A stretch of DNA of 64,000 nucleotides from Actinomadura latina NBRC 106108 (GCF_001552195.1 NZ_BCQS01000011.1:310001-374000), one strand, 5' to 3'. Shown: positions 1 to 7,938, counted from the stretch's first letter. The notes: a model not told the origin generated them from the letters alone. A program made the numbers and translations.

Positions 1-560
1 CCGCCGGGATGCAGCTGCGCGGCCAGTCGGCCCAGCGGCCCGGGCAGGTAGAAGGAAGCGTGCTGTGGATTCAGGACGTGGCGCGGCGAATGGTCGATGT
101 CGAGCAGGACCGCATGGAAGCGGGCTCCCGGCCGCCGCGGGTCCAGCCCGTCCTGCGATGAGGCCATCGCGAAGAAGTCGCCCTGCTCCAGCCGGCAGCG
201 CTCATCGGTCGTCAGCCGTTCCCCGAGCGGCACGAGCCGCGCCCGATGCCATCCGATCACCTCGCCGAGGGCTTCCACCACGACGAGTGAGCGCACGCGG
301 GGATCGTCCAACGCGGTGTGGGCGGTGTAGCCGAGCCCGAGCCCTCCGACGACCACGTCGAGAGCCTCACCCGGCGCGGCGTCCAGGCCGAGGCGGGCGA
401 GTTCGATCTCCCCGGCCGTCCACAGGCTGGACATCAGGAAATCGTCATCGAGCTTGATCTCGTAGACGTCGGCGCTGAGAACGGGGTCCCGCCGCCTTCT
501 CAGACTCACGGCGCCCATCGGCGTCGGACGCCAGTCGAGCTCTTCGAACAGTGCGCCCAT
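1..560 (-). CDS. Spermidine synthase-like SAM-dependent methyltransferase, 3' end outside window
   Basis: This reading frame starts at the ATG complementary to 558-560 and stays open to the window edge, so only about the first 186 residues are visible. The product has a Rossmann glycine motif (VVGGLGLGYTAH, about residues 70-80), an acidic strand end (VVVEALGEV) and a later LLDIDHSP segment. This is the layout of the polyamine synthase/MnmC-like SAM-binding fold. Spermidine synthase-like proteins of this kind are common in actinomycetes and their substrate is usually unknown, so aminopropyl transfer is not demonstrated. It is transcribed away from the SulP remnant at 781-870. The family assignment rests on fold motifs only; the specific function is unknown. 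Confidence 0.7.
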   Translation of the reverse strand, partial: MGALFEELDWRPTPMGAVSLRRRRDPVLSADVYEIKLDDDFLMSSLWTAGEIELARLGLDAAPGEALDVVVGGLGLGYTAHTALDDPRVRSLVVVEALGEVIGWHRARLVPLGERLTTDERCRLEQGDFFAMASSQDGLDPRRPGARFHAVLLDIDHSPRHVLNPQHASFYLPGPLGRLAAQLHPG

Positions 561-780
561 GAAGTTAGGATCCTCGCGTTTCGACCGGGGTCATCGCAGC
601 TCGGTGTCTGCGCACAGGATGCCCACCGGGAGCGGTTCTGGTCTGTTGAGACAGAAGACTCAGCGGCCCCTTTACAGCGCCGCCTGCAATATACCCTCTC
701 GTAACCGGAGACTGCTGGCACGAGCGCGCGCGACGACGTCCGGCTCCGCTACCGGTGCCTTACCGCCAGGTACGAACGCC

Positions 781-870
781 GGGGGCAAGACCGTCGAGAT
801 CGTCGGCCTCAACGAGCACAGCGCCCACATGCACGGCACCCTGCCGGGCGAACTAGCCGGAAGTCGCTGA
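781..870 (+). pseudogene. C-terminal scrap of a SulP-type anion transporter (STAS end)
   Basis: The 29 codons before the TGA at 868-870 read GKTVEIVGLNEHSAHMHG and then LPGELAGSR. This is typical of the last strand and helix of the STAS domain that ends SulP sulfate/bicarbonate transporters. Nothing upstream in this frame looks like the rest of a 500-residue transporter. It faces the CLC gene tail to tail and probably remains from a deletion. The rest of 561-780 shows nothing convincing. Confidence 0.5.
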
Positions 871-2748
871 CCGGCACTCGTCCGGGTCAGTGGCTGGCGG
901 TGCAACTCCCTGACCCGGGACGGCGAGCTGTTTCTGATCCGCTGACACCCGGGCGTCCGCGGTGGCGTCGGCAGGGGCGTGAAGAGCGCGGAGGACGGCT
1001 TGATGGGTGATCCAGCCGGTGAGAAGGGTGCGTTCGTCGTCCAGGACCGGCAGGCCGGTGCCGTCGGTGGTGGTCAGGATGTGGAGCGCGTCGGCCAGCG
1101 GCATGCCGGTGGTGAGCGGCGTGGGCATCTGCGCCAGCGCACCGGCGGTCGGCGGGTGATGGGCCGCGTCGGTCTGCGACTCGGCGTCGGCGAGGGCCTC
1201 GGCCGCCGCGCGTGCGGTGACGACGCCCTGGTAGGTGCCGTGGTCATCGAGCACCGGCAGCGCGCCGTGCTCGGAGAGGGCGAGCCATCGTGATGCGTCC
1301 GCCAGGGAGAGCGTGCTCGGCAGCGGCTCGGGGACGGGCTCCATCACGCCGGCGACACGGCGGGTCAGGCGCGGGTCGGCGGGCGAGACGTCCAGGTCGA
1401 TGCCGCGGCGGCGGAGCTTGAGGCTGTAGACGGTGGCGTCCGACAGGCGGCGGCTGACCAGGGCCGCCACCACGATCGCGGTCATCATCGGCAGGATGAT
1501 GGAGTACTCGCCGGTCAGCTCGAACAAGATCACCACGGCGGTGATCGGGGCGCGGGCGGCGCCGGCGAACACCGCTCCCATGCCGACGAGCCCGTACGCG
1601 CCCGGTGAGGTGGTGACCGAGGGGACGAGCTGGCGGACCGCCGCGCCGAACGCGCTGCCGAGCATCGCGCCCATGAACAGGCTCGGCGCGAACACCCCGC
1701 CGGAGCCGCCGATGCCGATGGTCAGGCTGGTGGCGGCCATCTTGGCGACGAGCAGCACGAGGAGGAACCCGATCACGTACTTGCCGTTCACGGCGTTCTG
1801 CAGGACGGGGTATCCCACGCCGTACATCTGCGGCACGGCCAGCAGCAGCCCGCCCAGCAGCAGCCCGCCGGCGGCCGGGCGCAGCCACTCGGGCCCGCGC
1901 CAGACGCGGTCGCACAGGTCCTCCACCCCGTACAGGACGCGAGTGAAACCCACCCCGGCGAACGCGCCCAGCAATCCCAGCACGGCGAACAGGATGTACT
2001 CGACGGGGTGCGAGACGTGGAAGTCCGGCGGTGACATGAACGACGCCGATCCGAACACGGCCCGGCCGATCACGCTGGCCGTCACGCTGGCCAGCACCAC
2101 CACACCGAACGACTCGGCGGTGAAGTCGCGCAGGATCAGCTCCATCGCGAAGAAGACCCCGGCCAGCGGCGCATTGAAGGTCGCGGCGATACCGCCGGCC
2201 GCACCGCACGCGACCAGGATGCGCAGCCGGCTCTCGGCGACCCGCGCGATACGTCCCAGCGTCGAGCCGAGGGCCGCGCCGATCTGCACGATCGGGCCCT
2301 CACGTCCGACCGAGCCGCCCGAACCGATGGTCAGCGCCGAGGCCAGCGACTTGACCACCGCGACCTGCGCACCGATACGCCCGCCGCGCTGCGAGACGGC
2401 CAGCATCACCTCCGGGACGCCGTGGCCGCGCGCCTCGGGCGCGAACCGGTGCACCAGCGGCCCGTACACCAGCCCCGCGACCACCGGCACCGCCAGCACG
2501 AAGAACGGCCCGAGCCACGGCAGATGCGGATTGGCCGCGCGCCCGGCCGCAGAGTAGTCAGCGTGCCCGGTGAACAGGTGGGTGAACAGCGTGATGAGCT
2601 CACGGAAGACCACGGCGCCCAACCCGGCCCCGCCCCCGACCAGCAGAGCCAGCACGGCCAGTCCCCACTGGGTCTCGCGGACCTTGGTCACCAGGCCGCG
2701 CGCGCCCGTCTCGACCGGTATGGGGTCGCCTTCCGACGTGCCGCCCAC
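853..2748 (-). CDS. CLC-family chloride channel/antiporter with C-terminal CBS domains
   Basis: This 631-residue membrane protein moves anions across the cytoplasmic membrane. The CLC filter motifs are present: GHGVP (about 108-112), GREGP with the gating glutamate (about 148-152), and GGVFAP further on. About ten hydrophobic segments are followed by two CBS-like regulatory repeats over roughly the last 180 residues. The serine of the canonical GSGIP filter is histidine here, as in some bacterial CLC-CBS proteins, so chloride selectivity is not certain. The start is the GTG complementary to 2746-2748, chosen because AAGGGGG lies about six bases upstream; the nearby ATG at 2752 is out of frame. 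A TTGCATTATGCAA palindrome lies upstream. The gene is next to two Na+/H+ antiporters on the same strand, a setting that suggests pH and ion homeostasis. Confidence 0.9.
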   Translation of the reverse strand: MGGTSEGDPIPVETGARGLVTKVRETQWGLAVLALLVGGGAGLGAVVFRELITLFTHLFTGHADYSAAGRAANPHLPWLGPFFVLAVPVVAGLVYGPLVHRFAPEARGHGVPEVMLAVSQRGGRIGAQVAVVKSLASALTIGSGGSVGREGPIVQIGAALGSTLGRIARVAESRLRILVACGAAGGIAATFNAPLAGVFFAMELILRDFTAESFGVVVLASVTASVIGRAVFGSASFMSPPDFHVSHPVEYILFAVLGLLGAFAGVGFTRVLYGVEDLCDRVWRGPEWLRPAAGGLLLGGLLLAVPQMYGVGYPVLQNAVNGKYVIGFLLVLLVAKMAATSLTIGIGGSGGVFAPSLFMGAMLGSAFGAAVRQLVPSVTTSPGAYGLVGMGAVFAGAARAPITAVVILFELTGEYSIILPMMTAIVVAALVSRRLSDATVYSLKLRRRGIDLDVSPADPRLTRRVAGVMEPVPEPLPSTLSLADASRWLALSEHGALPVLDDHGTYQGVVTARAAAEALADAESQTDAAHHPPTAGALAQMPTPLTTGMPLADALHILTTTDGTGLPVLDDERTLLTGWITHQAVLRALHAPADATADARVSADQKQLAVPGQGVAPPATDPDECRSATSG

Positions 2749-2781
2749 CCATGCCCCCTTGCCGATTCGCCAGGCTAACTA

Positions 2782-2794
2782 TTGCATTATGCAA
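2782..2794. promoter_or_regulatory. 13-base palindrome upstream of the CLC gene, possible operator
   Basis: TTGCATTATGCAA is a perfect inverted repeat about 35 bases upstream of the CLC start. On the gene's strand it contains CATAAT, which could be a -10 element, so a bound dimeric repressor would block the promoter. No regulator is encoded next to it. Confidence 0.35.
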
Positions 2795-2848
2795 CGTGAG
2801 TCCGTCCGCCCTCGGCGAGAACGCGGAGGGGCGTGCGGGACAGATCCG

Positions 2849-4066
2849 TCAGCGGCCTGGATGATGGACGCGGCCGCGGCGGCGCAGCAGGACGACCGCG
2901 ATCACCGAGGCCAGCAGTGAGGCGGCCAGGACGGCGGTGGAGGCGACCTCGGCGGTGGCCGTGTCGGCGGTGGCGAGCTGGGAGACCAGGAGGCTGACCG
3001 TGTAGCCGATCGCGCCCAGCATCGCGACCGGGACCACGTCCCCCCAGCCGACCCCGTTCGGCAGCGTGCCGATGCCCAGTCGCACGACCAGCCAGGTGCC
3101 GCCGAAGACGCCGAGGAACTTGCCGGCCAGCAGGCCGAAGAAGACGCCCTGGGCGAGCGGGTCGGTCAGGGCGTCGCCGAACGCGCCGATCGAGATGCCC
3201 GCCGCCGCGAGCGCGAACAGCGGGACGACCAGCCCGGCCGAGAGCGGGTGCAGCCGGTGTTCCAGCCGCGAACCCGCGCTCTCCTTCTCGCCGCCGATCG
3301 GGGCGACGGGAGTGAGCAGGCCGAGGACGATGCCCGCGACGGTGGCGTGGACGCCGGTGCCGTGGACGCAGACCCAGACCGCGACGGCCAGCGGCACCAT
3401 GATCCATGGCGTGGTGATGCGGCGGCGGTGCAGCCACCAGTACAGGGCGCAGAGCAGCACCGCGAGGAGCAGGTAGACCAGGTTGACGCCGGAGGTGAAC
3501 AGAAGCGCGATGAGCGCGATGGCGCCCAGGTCGTCGATGACGGCCATCGACAGCAGCAGTACGCGGACGCCGGTGGGCAGGCCGGCGCCCGCGAGGGCCA
3601 GGACGCCGAGCGCGAACGCGATGTCGGTGGCGACCGGGATGGCCCAGGCGCCGCCCTCGGCGGCGGCTCCGCGCGACACGGCCAGGGCGACGGCGGCGGG
3701 CACGATCATTCCGCCGCCCGCCGCGAACAGCGGCAGCGCGGCCGCCCGCCACCCGGACAGCTCCCCGACCGTCAACTCGCGCTTGACCTCGACCCCGGCG
3801 ACGAAGAAGAAGATCGCCAGCAGGGCGTCCGACGCCCAGTGCGCCAGCGTCAAGTGCAGGTGCAGCCAGTCCGGACCGAATCCGACCTTCGCGCCCCAGA
3901 CCTGCTCGTAGCCGCCGGGGGCCGCGTTCGCCCAGATCAGAGCCACTGCTGTGGCGAGGAGCAGCAGCCGTCCGCCGGTCGTCTCCTGGCGGAGGAAATC
4001 GCCGAGGGTCGTGGTCGGGCCGCGGTCATCATTGCGGCGCGACTGGTCGGACGAGGTCGGGTGCAC
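2849..4066 (-). CDS. nhaA: NhaA Na+/H+ antiporter
   Basis: NhaA expels Na+ (or Li+) in exchange for protons at the cytoplasmic membrane. The 405-residue product carries the family core: FFFVAGVEVKRE, VATDIAFALGVL, and the ion-binding aspartate pair in AVIDDLGAI, with about twelve hydrophobic helices. The frame is open much further upstream, into the preceding antiporter gene. I chose the GTG complementary to 4064-4066 because GGGAG lies five bases before it and because the upstream segment is a conserved RNA leader rather than coding sequence. The residues translated from that leader (GSLVG) recur upstream of the next antiporter as well, which identifies it as non-coding. Expression is probably set at translation by that leader. 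Confidence 0.92.
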   Translation of the reverse strand: MHPTSSDQSRRNDDRGPTTTLGDFLRQETTGGRLLLLATAVALIWANAAPGGYEQVWGAKVGFGPDWLHLHLTLAHWASDALLAIFFFVAGVEVKRELTVGELSGWRAAALPLFAAGGGMIVPAAVALAVSRGAAAEGGAWAIPVATDIAFALGVLALAGAGLPTGVRVLLLSMAVIDDLGAIALIALLFTSGVNLVYLLLAVLLCALYWWLHRRRITTPWIMVPLAVAVWVCVHGTGVHATVAGIVLGLLTPVAPIGGEKESAGSRLEHRLHPLSAGLVVPLFALAAAGISIGAFGDALTDPLAQGVFFGLLAGKFLGVFGGTWLVVRLGIGTLPNGVGWGDVVPVAMLGAIGYTVSLLVSQLATADTATAEVASTAVLAASLLASVIAVVLLRRRGRVHHPGR

Positions 4067-4140
4067 GGTACTCCCGTCTGCGGGGTCGTCGAATGGACCG
4101 CCGACCAGACTTCCCGGCACACCTGAATTCCAGACTATCT
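4067..4140 (-). ncRNA. Candidate cation-sensing (nhaA-type) riboswitch leader of nhaA
   Basis: On the gene strand this leader contains CCGGGAAGTCTGGTCGGC, which is shared with the leader of the CPA1 antiporter. A GGTCG/CGACC hairpin can form inside it. The GTCTG of the conserved block can pair with CAGAC, which directly abuts the GGGAG ribosome-binding site. That arrangement suits translational control. nhaA-I and nhaA-II motif RNAs, reported as Li+ riboswitches, occur upstream of such genes. I cannot assign the class without a covariance model. Confidence 0.6.
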
Positions 4141-4154
4141 GCTCAATGCCCGCT

Positions 4155-5429
4155 CTACGTTGACGGGCCGTCTCCGGCGTCGCCGGAGTCCGCCGGCGAA
4201 TCAGCCGGTGCTGTGCGGCGGGAACGCTGGATGCGTGCCCGGGCCCTGCCGTGCCACGCCGGCACTTCGCGTTCGTCGTCGAAGCTGCGTGCGACGAGGA
4301 TGTCGGTGGAGGAGTGCGCGAGGATCGACAGCGCGATGGTGGCACCCACGAGGTGGAAGATGTGGTCGCCGGCCGCGATCCCCGATTCCAGCACCAGCAG
4401 GCCGTAGACGACCGAGGCGAAGCCCTTGGGACCGAACCACATCACCGCGGCCTGCTCCCGCATGGTCAGCCGGGAGCGCAGGAACGACACCCAGATCGCG
4501 ACCGGCCGCGCGACCACGAGAGCGAGGACGGCGAAGGCCCAGCCCGTCCAGCCGACGTCGCCGAGGAACGCGGGGGACAGCAGCGCGCCGAACACCAGCA
4601 GCGCGGCCAGCTTGAGCAGTTCGGCGACCAGCTCCCCGAACTCCTCGAACGCCTCCCGGTGGCGGTGCCCGACCGTGGCGACGGTGACGCCGGCGGCGAA
4701 CGCGGCCAGGAACAGGTTGCCGTGCGTGGCCTGCGCGGTCGCGAGCACCAGCAGCCCGATCGCGACGGCGTTCAACGGCTCGTACTTGGGCGAGATCGCG
4801 AACCACCGGGTCCGCACCAGCATGATCGCGGCCCACGGGATCGCCACCCCGATGGCCAGCCCGCCCGCCAGCTCGCCCGCCAGCTCACCGAGGTGCAGGC
4901 TCTCTTCCCCTTGGGCGATGGCCAGGAACACCACCACGAACGGCAGGATGAGCCCGTCGTTGACCCCGGATTCGACGTTCAGCAGGTGGCGCAGCCGCGG
5001 CGGCACCTTCTCGTTGCCGACGAGTGCGGCGGCGAACACCGGGTCGGTCGGGGTGAGGACGGCCGCGATCAGCAGCGCCTCCACCCAGCCGAGCCCTACG
5101 AGGTAGTGCGCGAACAGGGCCGTGATCCCCAAGGTCAGCGGCAGGCCCCAGCCCAGGGCACGTCCGGGCAGCCGCCAGGCGCTGCGGAGGTCCTGCCAGC
5201 CGGCGTGCATGCCGTCGGTGAACAGGACGGCGAACAGCGCCAGCTCCGCCAGCCGGGACACGATGGCGTCCCCGGGCTGCAGCGAGACCAGGTCGGTGAC
5301 GCCGTCGCCGAGCAGGAACCCGCCGACCAGGAACAGTGCCGCCGTCGACAGCACGGTCCGGTGCGCCAGGTTCGACACCAGCACCGCGAGCAGCAACAAG
5401 GCGGAGAAGGCGAGCAGCAGATTCGTCAT
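4155..5429 (-). CDS. CPA1-family Na+(K+)/H+ antiporter
   Basis: The 424-residue integral membrane protein belongs to the monovalent cation:proton antiporter-1 family. It has about twelve hydrophobic helices, LTPTDPVFAAALVGNEKVPPR and the NVESGVNDG motif, whose Asn-Asp pair is the CPA1 ion-binding signature. The C-terminal tail is short and charged, with no TrkA-N domain. The start is the ATG complementary to 5427-5429, with GGAAAG six bases upstream; the frame is open for 42 more codons but those overlap the conserved RNA leader. Its stop lies about 90 bases upstream of the nhaA start, so the two may share a transcript while each keeps its own leader. The first 149 codons and the leader are duplicated at 7409-7934. 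Confidence 0.9.
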   Translation of the reverse strand: MTNLLLAFSALLLLAVLVSNLAHRTVLSTAALFLVGGFLLGDGVTDLVSLQPGDAIVSRLAELALFAVLFTDGMHAGWQDLRSAWRLPGRALGWGLPLTLGITALFAHYLVGLGWVEALLIAAVLTPTDPVFAAALVGNEKVPPRLRHLLNVESGVNDGLILPFVVVFLAIAQGEESLHLGELAGELAGGLAIGVAIPWAAIMLVRTRWFAISPKYEPLNAVAIGLLVLATAQATHGNLFLAAFAAGVTVATVGHRHREAFEEFGELVAELLKLAALLVFGALLSPAFLGDVGWTGWAFAVLALVVARPVAIWVSFLRSRLTMREQAAVMWFGPKGFASVVYGLLVLESGIAAGDHIFHLVGATIALSILAHSSTDILVARSFDDEREVPAWHGRARARIQRSRRTAPADSPADSGDAGDGPST

Positions 5430-5505
5430 CTGAGTCTTTCCGGGGTCGGCGACAGCAGTGCCGACCAGACTTCCCGGCTCACCAAGCCACGACCCTAACG
5501 GAGCC
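5430..5505 (-). ncRNA. Candidate cation-sensing riboswitch leader of the CPA1 antiporter
   Basis: The gene-strand RNA contains GGCTTGGTGAGCC (hairpin), CCGGGAAGTCTGGTCGGC, and a GGTCGGC/GCCGACC hairpin. AGTCT can pair with AGACT, which directly follows the GGAAAG ribosome-binding site. Relative to the nhaA leader, the pairing partners change together (GTCTG/CAGAC there, AGTCT/AGACT here), which supports a conserved structure rather than conserved protein. Confidence 0.6.
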
Positions 5506-5578
5506 CTCCGGCGGCACGGTGGGCGGGCCGCGCCGCTGCCGTTGTCGGTGCCCACAGGCGGTCGTCGATGAGACCGGA

Positions 5579-5617
5579 GCGCCCCGGTCTGGTAGACGCC
5601 TAACCAGGCCGGGGCGC
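5579..5617. terminator. Strong hairpin downstream of the cellulase gene
   Basis: GCGCCCCGGTCTGGT pairs with ACCAGGCCGGGGCGC across an 9-base loop, 15 pairs with one wobble. It sits between the cellulase stop (5652) and the antiporter leader, both on the minus strand. It should end cellulase transcription. No U-tract follows, as is common in actinomycetes. Confidence 0.75.
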
Positions 5618-5651
5618 CTGGGCCGTCACACCGTGAGACTCAGTGTGCCGT

Positions 5652-6989
5652 TCACGATGAGGTGCAGGTGGGGCTGAGCGATGAGGCCGTACCGGTGGCG
5701 GTGAAGCCGACCTGGACGGACGCGCCGGGGGCGAGTGCGCCGTTCCACGACGTGTTGGTGACGGTGGCGGTGGATCCGCTGGTGGTCAGCGTGCCGTTCC
5801 AGAGCTGGTTGATCGAGACGCCGCTGGGCAGCGAGAGGGCCAGCTTCCAGCCGTTGATCGCCGAGGTTCCGGCGGTGACGGTGACCTGACCTTGGAAGCC
5901 GCCTCCCCAGGAGTTCACCGTCACGTAGGTCGCCGTGCAGGCGCCGTCGCCCGGCGGGGGGGTCGTGGGTGGGGTGGGGCTGGACGAGGCAGGCGGATCG
6001 GGCGCGTTGCGCGCGAGGTTGTAGGCGATGTCGGGGACGAAGGTTCCGGCCGAGTAGGCGCAGCCGTCCGCCTCACCCGGCAGCTTGACCCACAGGTAGC
6101 CGTCGATGTTCTGGTCGCCGGTGTCGAGGGTCGGGTAGGTGCCGATGCGGTGGTCGGTGTTGTCGTCGCCGCACCAGTCGCCCTGGGCGCCGACGGCCCC
6201 GCCGTTGCGGCTGGTGTCGATGACCTGGTGTTTGCCGGATATGCCCTGGGACTGCAGGTAGGAGATGATCGACCGGCCGTACGCCGCCTCGTTCGACAGC
6301 GGCTGGTAGTTCGACACGTTGGTGAAGAAGCCGTCGGCGTACTGGACACCGGCGGCCTTCAGCCGGCTGCCCTGCTCGGTGGCGGAGTTCCAGGCCGAGT
6401 GGCCGCCGTCGAGATAGACCTTCGCGTTCGGGTCGGCGCTCTTGATCGTCTGTACCGCCTGGGTGAGCGCCTGGTTGCGCGCCGCGAGCGCGGAGCCGTC
6501 CAGGCAGGTCTGCAGCGCGAGCGAGTCGGTCTCCAGAATGACGATGACCGTGCGGCCGCTCAGACCCTGCGCGAACCTGGAGATCCACTGCTGGTACTGG
6601 CCGAGGTCGGGGGCGCCGCCGGCGCTGGCGCCGCCGCAGTCGCGGTTGGTGATCTCGTACACCGAGAGTACGGGGGTCTGGTTCACCGCGCTCGCCGCGT
6701 TGACGAACGAGGAGACCTCTGATGTCACGGTGTCCGGCTTGAACACCGCCATCCAGCGCGCCTGCGGCTGGCTGGCGATCCGGTCGCGGATGACCGGCGT
6801 CCGTGCGTCGTTCGGGTTGGCCGCGACCCATCGGACGACCTGCGAGTCCGGATCGCGGTAGAGGGTGCCGGACAGCGTGCCGGCGCTCGCCTGGCCGCCG
6901 AGGACCAGGCCGGCGGCGGCGAGACAGGCGACGGCGATGGCGGCGATCACCGCTCGCCAGCGGCTGTCGACCCGCGGATGATCGGACAT
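5652..6989 (-). CDS. Secreted GH6 cellulase (endoglucanase/cellobiohydrolase) with CBM2
   Basis: This enzyme should hydrolyse beta-1,4-glucan outside the cell with inversion of configuration. The 445 residues comprise a Sec signal peptide (hydrophobic core AVIAAIAVACLAAAGLVLG, cleavage near QASA), a GH6 catalytic domain (about 40-335), a short Pro/Ser/Thr linker and a C-terminal CBM2 of about 100 residues (CTATYVTVNSWGGGF to LSPTC). GH6 landmarks include NRDCGG, VILETDSLA and LWVKLPGEADGC. The usual strand motif around the catalytic acid is E-P-D; here Thr replaces Pro and the Asp is kept. The start is the ATG complementary to 6987-6989, with GGAAAGGA six bases upstream. It is flanked by the two copies of the antiporter segment, which points to local rearrangement around it. 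Confidence 0.93.
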   Translation of the reverse strand: MSDHPRVDSRWRAVIAAIAVACLAAAGLVLGGQASAGTLSGTLYRDPDSQVVRWVAANPNDARTPVIRDRIASQPQARWMAVFKPDTVTSEVSSFVNAASAVNQTPVLSVYEITNRDCGGASAGGAPDLGQYQQWISRFAQGLSGRTVIVILETDSLALQTCLDGSALAARNQALTQAVQTIKSADPNAKVYLDGGHSAWNSATEQGSRLKAAGVQYADGFFTNVSNYQPLSNEAAYGRSIISYLQSQGISGKHQVIDTSRNGGAVGAQGDWCGDDNTDHRIGTYPTLDTGDQNIDGYLWVKLPGEADGCAYSAGTFVPDIAYNLARNAPDPPASSSPTPPTTPPPGDGACTATYVTVNSWGGGFQGQVTVTAGTSAINGWKLALSLPSGVSINQLWNGTLTTSGSTATVTNTSWNGALAPGASVQVGFTATGTASSLSPTCTSS

Positions 6990-7316
6990 GACCCGTCCTT
7001 TCCGTATGAGGCGTCGATGAATGCCAGGGCGGCGCCTCCGACCGAGCCCTGGTGGGAGCCCGTCATACGCGGTGATGATCCACCGGCCGTCTCGATGGTC
7101 GGCCACTTCTCCTCCGCCGGAATGGGCGCTGCGTGGCACTCATCGGCGGCATGCAGGTATGACGCATTCGTGCATGTGACGTATATACCTGCAACACGCG
7201 CGACTGCCCAGAACGATGTGCAAGCGCCATGAAAAGTGCTGGTGACGCGCGTGAAACAGATGAAACCCGGCGCTGAACCATCCCGCTCGTCACGGCGCCA
7301 CCGTGCACTCCGCGGG
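6990..7316. other. Gene-free region upstream of the cellulase
   Basis: No credible gene lies here. The region should contain the cellulase promoter. The main structure is the inverted repeat at 7153-7192. A TGGGAGC sequence at about 7051 matches only half of the CebR-type cellulose operator. Confidence 0.5.
7153..7192. promoter_or_regulatory. Inverted repeat in the cellulase upstream region
   Basis: GCAGGTAT (7153-7160) and ATACCTGC (7185-7192) form a perfect 8-base inverted repeat separated by 24 bases, with CATGCA/TGCATG nested around it. TATATA lies between the arms. It could be a regulator site for the cellulase gene about 165 bases downstream on the minus strand. No regulator is assigned. 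Confidence 0.3.
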
Positions 7317-7862
7317 TCAACCCGACAGGCGGAGCGGGACGGACTTGGGGCCGAACTCCAGCCAGTTGAGCATTTCCACGTCCCCGTCCAGCGCGATCTC
7401 GGACGTTCCGTTCAGCAGGTGGCGCAGCCGCGGCGGCACCTTCTCGTTGCCGACGAGCGCGGCGGCGAACACGGGGTCGGTCGGGGTGAGGACGGCCGCG
7501 ATCAGCAGCGCCTCCACCCAGCCGAGCCCTACGAGGTAGTGCGCGAACAGGGCCGTGATCCCCAAGGTCAGCGGCAGGCCCCAGCCCAGGGCACGTCCGG
7601 GCAGCCGCCAGGCGCTGCGGAGGTCCTGCCAGCCGGCGTGCATGCCGTCGGTGAACAGCACCGCGAACAGCGCCAGTTCCGCCAGCCGGGACACGATGGC
7701 GTCTCCGGGCTGCAGCGAGACCAGGTCGGTGACGCCGTCGCCGAGCAGGAACCCGCCGACCAGGAACAGTGCCGCCGTCGACAGCACGGTCCGGTGCGCC
7801 AGGTTCGACACCAGCACCGCGAGCAGCAACAAGGCGGAGAAGGCGAGCAGCAGATTCGTCAT
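7317..7862 (-). pseudogene. Truncated duplicate of the CPA1 antiporter
   Basis: The first 149 codons match the complete antiporter at 4155-5429 almost exactly (a few silent or near-silent base changes). At LRHLLN the frame then runs into 31 unrelated residues (from GTSEIAL to LRLSG) and stops. The copy therefore lacks the NVESGVNDG ion-binding segment and all later helices, and cannot be a working antiporter. The unrelated tail includes LNWLEFGPKSVPLRL, which recalls the last strand of a carbohydrate-binding module, but this is weak. The ATG and GGAAAG site are intact, so a 181-residue membrane fragment could be made. Confidence 0.85.
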
Positions 7863-7934
7863 CTGAGTCTTTCCGGGGTCGGCGACAGCAGTGCTGACCA
7901 GACTTCCCGGCTTACCAAGCCACGACCCTAACGG
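7409..7934. repeat. 526-bp segmental duplicate of 4976-5501
   Basis: Bases 4976-5501 and 7409-7934 align without gaps at an offset of 2433, with about ten substitutions. The matched block carries the candidate riboswitch, the ribosome-binding site and 149 codons of the CPA1 gene. Homology ends sharply at CGTTCAGC on one side and at CCCTAACGGA on the other. No insertion-sequence ends are visible at the joins. Confidence 0.9.
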
Positions 7935-7938
7935 ATTC
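7863..7938 (-). ncRNA. Duplicated copy of the candidate cation riboswitch
   Basis: This is the copy of the leader at 5430-5505. Two leader changes are informative: GGCTTGGTGAGCC becomes GGCTTGGTAAGCC, which turns a G-U pair into A-U and keeps the hairpin, and GTCGGC becomes GTCAGC, which weakens the second hairpin. It precedes the truncated antiporter. Confidence 0.5.

Noticed and set aside
4067..5505. GGGAAGTCTGGTC in the antiporter leaders resembles the GGGAA...GGTG segment of cobalamin riboswitches
   Set aside because: The B12 box GCCACTG and other conserved segments are absent, and the neighbouring genes encode ion transporters.
7043..7060. TGGGAGC upstream of the cellulase, resembling CebR sites
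   Set aside because: Only one half of the 14-base palindrome is present; the other half does not match.
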